A stretch of 6,013 nt of DNA from GWC2-37-8 sp964485555 (GCA_964485555.1 CAZAJN010000052.1:1-6013), one strand, 5' to 3'. Counted from the first letter of the stretch, positions 1 through 5,797 are shown. The notes: generated from the letters alone by a model not told the origin. Translations and numbers: made by a program.

Positions 1-766
1 AAACGATGAATGGGCAGACGAGGTTCTGCTTGGGCCCTCCGAACGCGCGATTGTTGAGGTGATGTTTTCAGAATCAGGTGACTTCTCCCTCGTCCATGAA
101 ACGCCAGATAGAACTTATACCTTGGCAGGCTTTCAAGTCTCCGATGAAGAGGTCTCTGAATCTTATACCGCCGACTTCAATACCCTCAAAACACACCAGA
201 GCACCATCACCAGTATCAACCCCTACCGCTCTAGCTTTGAGCGGGTTACAGACAAATTTCTGTCCATCGATCTAGGCATGAAAAGCATGGGTGGCTCTCA
301 TTCTATGCATGGTGGAATGATGATGGATGATTCGGAAATGGAAATGATGAGTGACGGTGAACCGATTGAATGGGAAGATACCATGGACATGATGAACAGC
401 AGTTCCAATACCGACACGCTGGAATGGCAACTCGTCGACGAAGAAACGAAAAAGACAAATGAAGACATCGACGACTGGAACTTCACACAAGGAGAGGTAG
501 TGAAAATTCAAATAGCCAACCCCGACGATACTATGCACCCGATGCAGCATCCGATCCATATCCACGGTCAACGGTTCCTGATCCTATCGGTGGATGGAGT
601 GGCCTCCGATAACTTGGCTTGGAAAGACACCGTCTTAATCCCATCAGGTTCCACGGTTGAACTCTTGGTTGAAATGTCCAACCCTGGAGACTGGATGATT
701 CACTGCCATATTCCTGAACATCTTGAAAGCGGTATGATGATGCCTTTCAACGTTTCCCCTCTTTGA
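1..766 (+). CDS. Multicopper oxidase, CueO-like, C-terminal part (5' end outside window)
   Basis: The reading frame is open from base 2, so this is the last 254 residues of a longer protein; the GTG at 59 is internal. Multicopper oxidases of this type are normally periplasmic, couple one-electron oxidation of substrate (Cu(I) in CueO) to reduction of O2 to water, and give copper tolerance. The cupredoxin domain 3 ligands are visible. HPIHIHG (548-568) supplies a type 1 histidine plus two trinuclear-site histidines. HCHIPEHLESGM (701-736) has the Cys-His bridge, the second type 1 histidine and the axial Met in CueO-like spacing. Before them, codons 278-394 encode a Met-rich stretch with 12 Met in 39 residues, placed like the Met-rich Cu(I)-binding insert of CueO. 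The early segment LGPSERAIVEVMF fits the family's domain 2. Signal peptide and domain 1 are not in view. The next gene starts 111 nt downstream and is also metal-related. Confidence 0.93.
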   Translation, partial: NDEWADEVLLGPSERAIVEVMFSESGDFSLVHETPDRTYTLAGFQVSDEEVSESYTADFNTLKTHQSTITSINPYRSSFERVTDKFLSIDLGMKSMGGSHSMHGGMMMDDSEMEMMSDGEPIEWEDTMDMMNSSSNTDTLEWQLVDEETKKTNEDIDDWNFTQGEVVKIQIANPDDTMHPMQHPIHIHGQRFLILSVDGVASDNLAWKDTVLIPSGSTVELLVEMSNPGDWMIHCHIPEHLESGMMMPFNVSPL

Positions 767-877
767 GTTTTTACTCTTTTACTACTTCTTCATGTTTGAT
801 CAAAAATTCAAAACGAAAGTCGTGCACCGGCAAACGAATATATTGAGCTAATACTTATTCAATAAACAATAAAAACC

Positions 878-1078
878 ATGGAAAATTCATCCTGTTGCGG
901 CAATAAAGATGCATCGGCTTCTAAGGTTAAAGACCCAGTTTGCGGTATGGGAATTGAAACAACTGAAGACACCCTCCAACATGCACACAAAGGAGAAATT
1001 TACTATTTCTGTAATGAGGGCTGTAAAAATCAGTTTATTGCTAATCCAGAAAAATATCTCAGTACTGCAACTAATTAA
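878..1078 (+). CDS. Small YHS-domain metal-binding protein
   Basis: A 66-residue cytoplasmic protein built almost wholly of one YHS (TRASH-like) domain. The hallmarks are DPVCGM at residues 19-24, then an aromatic patch YYFCNEGC (42-49) and the closing F..NPEKYL (53-61). Cys22, Cys45 and Cys49 are the likely metal ligands, and a further Cys6-Cys7 pair lies in the N-terminal tail. YHS domains are found alone and at the ends of copper/heavy-metal P-type ATPases and mercury proteins, where they bind or sense soft metals. The gene lies between a multicopper oxidase and a small membrane protein, so a role in copper or silver handling is likely; the exact metal is inference. No convincing Shine-Dalgarno precedes the ATG (A-rich leader AATAAACAATAAAAACC). 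The start was chosen because no other in-frame Met precedes DPVCGM. Confidence 0.9.
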   Translation: MENSSCCGNKDASASKVKDPVCGMGIETTEDTLQHAHKGEIYYFCNEGCKNQFIANPEKYLSTATN

Positions 1079-1095
1079 TCATTTAACCTAAAAAT

Positions 1096-1317
1096 ATGAA
1101 ACTGTCTAAATCAATGCACATCATCAGCATTTTAGTAGGATTCACCGGAGTGATTACCTTTGCTGCTGCTGTCCTCGGCGGAGCCGATAATCTTGTGTTT
1201 GGCATTACAAAAGCAGACGCTTTGGCCTGCGCGGCAATCCTCATTCTCATTGCAATTTGGATTCAGATCGCAACCATTCATCACATGATGCTTGAGAAGA
1301 GAGGAGAAATTATTTAA
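1096..1317 (+). CDS. Small two-helix membrane protein of unknown function
   Basis: A 73-residue protein with two hydrophobic segments, residues about 8-29 (HIISILVGFTGVITFAAAVL) and about 43-61 (LACAAILILIAIWIQIATI). They are separated by a short loop (GGADNLVFGITKAD) and followed by a charged tail. Lys2 and Lys5 before helix 1 and the basic C-terminal tail suggest both ends are cytoplasmic. Just after helix 2 comes His62-His63-Met64-Met65, a possible soft-metal site; that is inference. The start lies 17 nt after the YHS gene stop, so the two are probably co-transcribed. I do not recognise the family. Possible roles are a helper of a metal transporter or oxidase, or a general stress membrane peptide. 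The minus-strand frame overlapping this stretch shows no recognisable family. Confidence 0.72.
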   Translation: MKLSKSMHIISILVGFTGVITFAAAVLGGADNLVFGITKADALACAAILILIAIWIQIATIHHMMLEKRGEII

Positions 1318-1334
1318 TCGATAATCTCCCTTAT

Positions 1335-1370
1335 GTGGTTCATAGGCTCTGAAACTGACCATATTGGCTG
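1335..1370. repeat. Dispersed repeat A, left copy
   Basis: The core 1340-1370 matches 5905-5935 at 27 of 31 positions in the same orientation, without gaps. The two uninterrupted ends are TCATAGGCT and TATTGGCTG, and a GTG five bases upstream is also shared at the same spacing. The copy lies between the small membrane gene and the end of the minus-strand gene. There is no coding potential in it. It looks like an aged member of an intergenic repeat family. Confidence 0.7.
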
Positions 1371-1407
1371 GGCCACTCGGGTCTAGTACCCTTTTAATCA
1401 GTTTCAG
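1349..1407. repeat. Perfect 10-bp inverted repeat with 39-nt loop
   Basis: CTGAAACTGA (1349-1358) and TCAGTTTCAG (1398-1407) are exact reverse complements. The loop holds part of repeat A and element B with its own small GGGT/ACCC stem. One arm lies in the last codons of the minus-strand gene ending at 1394. The structure could end or protect that gene's transcript, but no T-run follows the stem on the minus strand, so it is not a classical terminator. Confidence 0.5.
1371..1391. repeat. Short element B, left copy (GTCTAGTACC)
   Basis: GTCTAGTACC at 1381-1390 recurs exactly at 5808-5817. Extended ten bases leftwards, the two copies agree at about 16 of 21 positions. Here GGGT-CTAGT-ACCC (1379-1391) can form a short 4-bp hairpin followed by TTTT, which could give weak termination of rightward transcription of the metal cluster. 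Element B directly abuts repeat A in this copy; in the right copy the two are apart and in reverse order. Confidence 0.45.
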
Positions 1408-1987
1408 GTTCTTGAAAGGTACAAGGGACAAACTGTGCATAAAACCCTGACCAAGTACTAGTTTGTTCTTCGTAAAGATCCATCGATAAGGGTGATGAAA
1501 CTCGCACTTCATCCTTTGCATCCGTTGATAGAACCTCGCCCTCTTCAGATTCTTTCCAAGCTAAATCGTTTACTAAAGAAACCGTAACTTCACCAGGTAA
1601 GCCGGTCTTTCCCGCCAAATGCCAGTGTCGGGGTGCCCGATGTCCTTTGGGGATAACTCCAAAAACAAAAGATCCTGGCTTTTGTCCTTCTTCGGCTACT
1701 GGCATTCTATGCAATCGAACAAAATGTCCTTGCCTAGCAGCAGGAACTCCTCCAAGTTGAAGACCCTCTTTCACTGCAGAAAGAGCCTTTTGCACTTCTT
1801 CCAGTGCAGGAGATTCAATGTCACAAAAAAGTCGACAGACGACCCCAGAAACACGTGCACTCAATACCCTCACATCTCCAGGTATGAATTCCAAACCCGA
1901 TCTACCTGAAGTTTCAAGAGAAGCATCGATGACACCAAAGAGTTCTTCGACTTTACCTTGCGGATCTGAGGCAACAAGATTTGTCAT
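1394..1987 (-). CDS. Hypothetical protein, possible cupin-like fold
   Basis: A 197-residue protein I do not recognise. It is chosen over the plus-strand frame at 1619-1909 because it is twice as long and has soluble-protein composition with no low-complexity bias. The N-terminal half (about 1-75) mixes strands and an amphipathic helix (SPALEEVQKALSAVKEG, 59-75). The second half contains G115-x5-H121-x-H123 (GHRAPRHWH), which resembles the start of cupin motif 1. The expected Glu comes late (Glu133) and no clear motif 2 follows, so the cupin reading is weak. There is no signal peptide or membrane segment. The ATG lies 21 nt beyond the CCA end of a tRNA fragment, with no strong Shine-Dalgarno (AATAGAGT). 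Its original promoter may have been removed if the tRNA fragment is an integration scar. The 3' end lies inside an inverted repeat. Confidence 0.68.
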   Translation of the reverse strand: MTNLVASDPQGKVEELFGVIDASLETSGRSGLEFIPGDVRVLSARVSGVVCRLFCDIESPALEEVQKALSAVKEGLQLGGVPAARQGHFVRLHRMPVAEEGQKPGSFVFGVIPKGHRAPRHWHLAGKTGLPGEVTVSLVNDLAWKESEEGEVLSTDAKDEVRVSSPLSMDLYEEQTSTWSGFYAQFVPCTFQEPETD

Positions 1988-2000
1988 ACTCTATTGAGTT

Positions 2001-2037
2001 AAAAAACTTGGCTGGGGCGCTAGGATTCGAACCCCAG
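2001..2037 (-). terminator. Possible hairpin plus T-run within the tRNA remnant
   Basis: On the minus strand CTGGGG (2037-2032) pairs with CCCCAG (2017-2012) around a 14-nt loop. After five bases comes TTTTTT. This would read as a weak intrinsic terminator just before the 197-residue gene. It may be a by-product of the tRNA acceptor sequence next to new flanking DNA. The five-base gap before the T-run weakens the call. Confidence 0.25.
2009..2036 (-). other. 3' fragment of a tRNA gene (likely tRNA-Gln), candidate att site
   Basis: Read on the minus strand, 2033-2009 gives the end of a T-arm loop TTCGAAT, the T-stem 3' strand CCTAG, the acceptor strand CGCCCCA, discriminator G and an encoded CCA. 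The implied 5' acceptor strand TGGGGCG with a U1-A72 pair and G73 is typical of bacterial tRNA-Gln. The match stops inside the T-arm: the 5' T-stem strand should be CTAGG but is TGGGG, and no anticodon arm, D-arm or 5' acceptor strand follows up to about 2085. This is the usual form of an attachment-site remnant left by a tRNA-targeting integrase. In such a scar the sequence past CCA (lower coordinates) is the original chromosome and the other side is the island. Confidence 0.72.
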
Positions 2038-2167
2038 TTCTCAATCTGTAAAAAGCAATAAGGAATGCCGAACTGTCTTTAGCGATATCTGTAAACTGTT
2101 TTCTCCGAGTGCCCCTCCTCCATAGCTCTGTAAGTCGTTTATAGATATACTAGGATCGATAAAAGTC

Positions 2168-2196
2168 TCGACAAATCACATATAATCACCTATAAT
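2168..2196 (+). promoter_or_regulatory. Sigma70-type promoter for the Fic gene pair
   Basis: TCGACA (2168-2173, five of six to the -35 consensus) is followed after exactly 17 bp by TATAAT (2191-2196, perfect -10). Transcription would begin near 2203, giving a leader of about 19 nt before the ATG at 2222. A second TATAAT at 2181 is part of a 10-bp tandem repeat and lacks a spaced -35. Confidence 0.6.
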
Positions 2197-2198
2197 CA
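2181..2198. repeat. Tandem TATAATCA repeat over the -10 region
   Basis: TATAATCA occurs at 2181-2188 and 2191-2198, one helical turn apart, with a third looser copy (CATATAAC) at 2201-2208. The repeats cover the predicted -10 box and start site, so they could be an operator, possibly for the Fic protein's own winged helix. This is inference, and AT-rich chance similarity is possible. Confidence 0.35.
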
Positions 2199-2221
2199 AG
2201 CATATAACTTTATTTGAATCC

Positions 2222-3286
2222 ATGGATCGTTTCAAAAAAAGATTCCTCTTCGAACCTGAAATGGGACAAAAGATTTATAATCTTCTGGCTCAGATTGAAG
2301 AATTGAAGGGACAATGGAGAGCGGGTGTAAATTTATCTCCACAAGTTCTTAACCGTTTGAAACAGTCTGTGATTGTGACTTCAACAGGCTCTTCCACTCG
2401 TATTGAAGGGGCAAGACTTTCAGATTTGGAAGTAGAAAAACTGCTGAAAGGTCTCAAAATCCAAAAACTCAAAACAAGAGACCAGCAGGAAGTGGCTGGT
2501 TATGCTGAGCTGTTAAATAACATTTTCGAATCTTATTCAGAGATCAACTTGAGTGAAAATACGATAAAACATATCCATCACGAATTACTGAAGTATTCAG
2601 AAAAAGATCAACGTCATCGGGGGCACTACAAATTTGGGAGCAATAGAGTAGAGGCCAAAGATAGTTCTGGGGAAATATTGAGTGTTTTATTCGATCCCAC
2701 TCCTCCTCCTTTGGTGCAAAAAGAGATTTCGGAACTCATAGATTGGACTCAAATACAATTGTCTAAAAAAGAAATCCATCCACTTTTAGTGGTCGCGCAC
2801 TTTATTTTTGAATTTCTCTCCATTCATCCTTTTCAAGATGGAAACGGTCGTAGCTCCCGCATTCTTACGAATCTACTTCTTTTGAAAAATGGCTATACCT
2901 ATACCCCCTATATTTCGCACGAAAAGCTGGTGGAGGACAATAAAAATTCTTACTATTTAGCTTTAAATAAATCACAAAAAACCTGGAAAAGCAAAAAAGA
3001 AGACATCACTCCATGGCTTTTCTTTTTTCTCACTATTTTTCTAAAACAGACTCGGCTGGCAGTTGAACTTTTAGACAAAGAATCAATTGAACATCTTCTC
3101 TCTGAAAAACAGCGCATGGTCTGGGAATACGTCCAGACACAGGAAACAGTTAGCCCCAAAGAAATTCGTGAAAAACTAAAGATGCCTGTAGGAACAGTCC
3201 TCCAAGTACTAACAAAACTTTTAGATCTCAAAAAAATCGAGCGATATGGTGAAGGACGGGCTACAAGATACAAATCACTATTATGA
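2222..3286 (+). CDS. Fic family protein, class II, with C-terminal winged helix
   Basis: A 354-residue cytoplasmic Fic protein. Fic enzymes usually transfer AMP from ATP to Ser, Thr or Tyr of a target protein; some use other nucleotides or phosphates. The catalytic motif is complete: HPFQDGNGRSSR at residues 202-213, with His202 as general base, Asp206 for Mg2+ and Arg210/Arg213 for the phosphates. Residues 58-63 (STRIEG) match the inhibitory helix motif (S/T)xxxE(G/N), placing it in class II, where Glu62 blocks productive ATP binding in cis. Residues about 290-354 look like a winged helix (VSPKEIREKLKMPVGTVLQV), so it may bind DNA and regulate itself. Length and domain order match common Fic-wHTH proteins. 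No Shine-Dalgarno is clear; the ATG at 2222 follows the predicted promoter closely. The last four bases overlap the next gene's ATG. Cellular target unknown. Confidence 0.95.
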   Translation: MDRFKKRFLFEPEMGQKIYNLLAQIEELKGQWRAGVNLSPQVLNRLKQSVIVTSTGSSTRIEGARLSDLEVEKLLKGLKIQKLKTRDQQEVAGYAELLNNIFESYSEINLSENTIKHIHHELLKYSEKDQRHRGHYKFGSNRVEAKDSSGEILSVLFDPTPPPLVQKEISELIDWTQIQLSKKEIHPLLVVAHFIFEFLSIHPFQDGNGRSSRILTNLLLLKNGYTYTPYISHEKLVEDNKNSYYLALNKSQKTWKSKKEDITPWLFFFLTIFLKQTRLAVELLDKESIEHLLSEKQRMVWEYVQTQETVSPKEIREKLKMPVGTVLQVLTKLLDLKKIERYGEGRATRYKSLL

Positions 3287-3555
3287 CTAAAAAGAGAGCT
3301 AAAGTCCTACATGTTTTAAACTGGTTTCACGGAAATGTTTGTATAAAGAAGTGTTCTCCAGAAATTGACCGTGAGCATTACCAGAAAATGAGAAAGCTAA
3401 TTGAAGGTCATGAAGATTATCCCATCACTTACAAACTGTTCATTCAAACGATGCGAGAAAAACATAAGATCTATGATCTCCCAGAAAAAGAATTCGGAAA
3501 ATCCACCAAAGATTTCTGGAAGCATTCAGCTTCGTGTCCATGGAATTTGATTTAA
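3283..3555 (+). CDS. Unknown 90-residue protein coupled to Fic
   Basis: I do not recognise this protein. It is small, rich in Lys and His, and soluble, with helical middle segments (about 28-42 and 49-62). Cys20 and Cys24 form a CxxxC pair, and Cys85 lies near the end (SCPWNLI). Its ATG overlaps the Fic stop as ATGA (3283-3286), so translation is probably coupled and the pair forms an operon. It does not carry an (S/T)xxxE(G/N) inhibitory motif, so it is not a standard FicA-type antitoxin; the Fic protein already has its own. It could be a partner, target adaptor or small nucleic-acid-binding protein, all inference. Its TAA overlaps the TAA of the convergent primase-helicase gene by two bases, and the two coding regions share four. 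Confidence 0.75.
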   Translation: MTKKRAKVLHVLNWFHGNVCIKKCSPEIDREHYQKMRKLIEGHEDYPITYKLFIQTMREKHKIYDLPEKEFGKSTKDFWKHSASCPWNLI

Positions 3556-5708
3556 AATAACGTGGGTTGATCAATATTCACATCCATTTTACGTTCTTTT
3601 TTCATCTCCACCAAATGGAGAGATCGGTAAGTTCGTAATCGTTTAAAGTACATAGCCTTGAGCATGGGCACTTGCAAATCCACGTAGTCATAAACAAAAG
3701 CCATCTTTTTATCCGGATAAGCCCGCTGTACACGCCCAATGTACTGAACCAGTTTGCCTTTCCATGAAAACGGAAAAACTAAAAAAAGATGCGTCATCTC
3801 AGGCCAGTCAAAGCCTTCACCAATCAATTTCCCAGTGGCAATCAAAACTTTGAAACGATTTTGTCCGATGCGTTTATAAAGCTTTTTCTTCTCGAGGGTG
3901 CTGTACTTCCCGGCCAGAACTCCTGCGTGAAGACCTTTAACTTTTTTTCTGAGCAAACTCAGCAAAATCTCCGAATGCTCCACTCTTTCGGTAAGCACCA
4001 AGCATTTTCCATTGAGACGAACGGCCTCAATCAGATCGAACAAGATCAGTTCATTTCGTAAATCATCCTGGATGAGAACCTCACTAATGAGTTGAAAGTT
4101 CGAGGCCACCTTGCCAGTCACTTTAAATTCGGTGCGACGCAGGTGAATCGTGGTAGGAACGTAAGGCGCGATCGGAGAAAAATCTTGGCTTTGAGAATTT
4201 TTTACTTGGCTCAAAACAATAGGACCAAGATACAGCGTCATCAAACGACTCAACTGATCTTTTCGGTAAGGCGTAGCCGTGAGTCCTAAAAGATATTTCG
4301 CATCGAGATTTTTTACGACATCAGTGAATGTTTTTGCGGGAACGTGGTGACATTCGTCAACAATCACAAAACCGAATATTTTCTTGAGATTATCTGTTCC
4401 TTGTCGTGCCAAAGTTTGATAGGAAGCCACAGTAATCTTGTTTCCAATTTTCCATTTCTGGGCGCCAATGGTTCCAAGGTCATCTTTTTTGAGTTCAAAG
4501 GAATTCTGGATCCTTTCAACCCATTGTTTCAGAAGAGCATTCGTATGAACCACAATCAAAGTTTTTTGTCGCCTTTCTTTGACGCACTGTAAAGCAACCA
4601 TTGTTTTTCCAAAACCAGGCTTTGCCTCAAGAATAGCTTGATCTTTTTGCATCAAATCATGAAAAGTTCTTTTTTGATGAGGGAAAAGTTTGAGTGAAGA
4701 TTTGAAAGGAACTTTAGCAGAAGTGTTACGAGCATCAACGAAAGAAAATTCCAGCTTTTGTTTTTTTACAAACTCAGTGATTTCTTCCAAAAAACCTCTG
4801 GGCACAGAAATAAATTCAGCTGACGTCCCCAAATTAATAATCATTCGCGGAGTATTCCAAGTGGAGTAACCACGCCTCTCCATCTCATAGAACTGAGGAT
4901 TCGAGAAATTCACTTTTGACTTAAGCCACTTATAAAAAGCTGGCGGAAGAGAATTTTTTGGAAATTGGATACATTCCGAAATCGTGGCGACCATTTGGGC
5001 GCCTGAATCGTAGATGTATTCTTCATCTGAAGGTTCTGATTGAACATTTTCCTTGAAAGAGCCAACGACAGAATCCACCTGATTCTCATGAATAAGCCGA
5101 ATTTTTCTCAGAAAATCCCATTGGTCGTAGGGTCGGAGTTCATCGTCAATAAAACAAGTATTTCCAGCTTTTACAGAAGTTCCATTCAAAGGCAGTGCTA
5201 TCAAATTGCCAAGGCCTTTGCCAGAGTGGGCATCTTGGCTGGGAAACATCCGATCATAGGAACTTTTAGAGTCAATTCGTGCCTCTCGAAGAAGACAGAA
5301 GCCCAGTTTGCGAGCTTTCCATGCCGGTAAAGCTGTAACAAAGAAAAACCACAGATGAGCTCCTTTACCGGATCGGGATCTTTCCAAATAAGAGGGAATA
5401 TTCAATAGCGTGCCTGCCCTTTGAACGCTCAAAGCATCTTCAAACCAAGTTCTTTCATCAAAATCAATAGCGAGAAATTTCGTGGTGTTATCCGGTCGAA
5501 GTGGATAGACTCCAATGGTTTCAATGCCAAGTAGGTGAGATAAAATATCAGTATCCGCTAAAGGCTTTGAAGAGCCATCGGGCAAATATTCAGGAGAATA
5601 GCCGATAGAACCCTCCTTCTGTTGCCAAAGTTTTGCATAAACATCCGTCCGAGAGCAAAAGAGGATGTTCATGAGATCTACCTTTTCTTGGACTTTGGGA
5701 TTGAGCAT
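3552..5708 (-). CDS. TOTE-type primase (AEP) fused to SF2 helicase
   Basis: A 718-residue fusion, numbered from the ATG at 5708. Residues about 10-205 form an archaeo-eukaryotic primase domain like that catalogued with TOTE conflict systems: CSRTDVYA opening, catalytic DFD (82-84), SGKGAH with His118, YDRMFPSQD, GLGNLIALPL, and the third acidic site near Asp188 before PYDQW. All catalytic residues are present. Residues about 340-680 form an SF2 helicase of the SSL2/XPB-like group: LFPHQ, Walker A GFGKT (365-369), DECHH (451-455), TATP (477-480), IGEGFD (629-634) and QYIGRVQR (655-662). The protein ends in QPTLF, resembling a sliding-clamp binding peptide. The family likely acts on invading DNA or RNA in defence, but its precise activity is not settled. 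No nuclease domain follows, unlike some relatives. A GTG at 5759 would add 17 residues. The Met at 5672 has a better AAAAGG leader but would cut into the helix before the primase core. Confidence 0.9.
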   Translation of the reverse strand: MLNPKVQEKVDLMNILFCSRTDVYAKLWQQKEGSIGYSPEYLPDGSSKPLADTDILSHLLGIETIGVYPLRPDNTTKFLAIDFDERTWFEDALSVQRAGTLLNIPSYLERSRSGKGAHLWFFFVTALPAWKARKLGFCLLREARIDSKSSYDRMFPSQDAHSGKGLGNLIALPLNGTSVKAGNTCFIDDELRPYDQWDFLRKIRLIHENQVDSVVGSFKENVQSEPSDEEYIYDSGAQMVATISECIQFPKNSLPPAFYKWLKSKVNFSNPQFYEMERRGYSTWNTPRMIINLGTSAEFISVPRGFLEEITEFVKKQKLEFSFVDARNTSAKVPFKSSLKLFPHQKRTFHDLMQKDQAILEAKPGFGKTMVALQCVKERRQKTLIVVHTNALLKQWVERIQNSFELKKDDLGTIGAQKWKIGNKITVASYQTLARQGTDNLKKIFGFVIVDECHHVPAKTFTDVVKNLDAKYLLGLTATPYRKDQLSRLMTLYLGPIVLSQVKNSQSQDFSPIAPYVPTTIHLRRTEFKVTGKVASNFQLISEVLIQDDLRNELILFDLIEAVRLNGKCLVLTERVEHSEILLSLLRKKVKGLHAGVLAGKYSTLEKKKLYKRIGQNRFKVLIATGKLIGEGFDWPEMTHLFLVFPFSWKGKLVQYIGRVQRAYPDKKMAFVYDYVDLQVPMLKAMYFKRLRTYRSLHLVEMKKERKMDVNIDQPTLF

Positions 5709-5797
5709 ATTATGAGGAAAATATAACTCGAAAGTCACAGATCTTAAAGTGCGCCACACTCCAACTGCTAGAATGTCCTAATGCCCGTGCTCCTTGG

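Noticed and set aside
272..571. Minus-strand His-rich frame of 99 residues
   Set aside because: Its His and Ile/Phe runs are the reverse complement of the Met-rich segment of the multicopper oxidase, so it is a shadow.
767..877. Promoter or terminator between the oxidase and YHS genes
   Set aside because: TTGAGC at 843 has no acceptable -10 at 16-18 bp, and no hairpin with a T-run follows the oxidase stop; nothing supportable here.
1132..1521. Minus-strand frame of 129 residues
   Set aside because: It overlaps both the small membrane gene and the 3' end of the 197-residue gene, crosses the repeats, and has no recognisable features.
1619..1909. Plus-strand frame of 96 residues
   Set aside because: It lies wholly inside the longer minus-strand 197-residue gene. 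Its composition (many Ser, Cys and Arg) is typical of an antisense shadow.
2009..2090. A complete tRNA gene on the minus strand
   Set aside because: Only the T-loop, one T-stem strand, acceptor 3' strand and CCA fit. The 5' T-stem strand mismatches, and no anticodon arm, D-arm or 5' acceptor strand TGGGGCG is present at the right distance.
3789..5330. Several plus-strand frames of 65-96 residues
   Set aside because: All lie antisense to the primase-helicase, which has conserved motifs throughout; none has a family signature.
5709..5759. GTG start at 5759 for the primase-helicase
   Set aside because: The extra 17 residues (starting MWRTLRSVTF) do not resemble the family. The GGAG before it is only one base from the GTG. 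The ATG at 5708 keeps the helix before the primase core. The GTG cannot be fully excluded.
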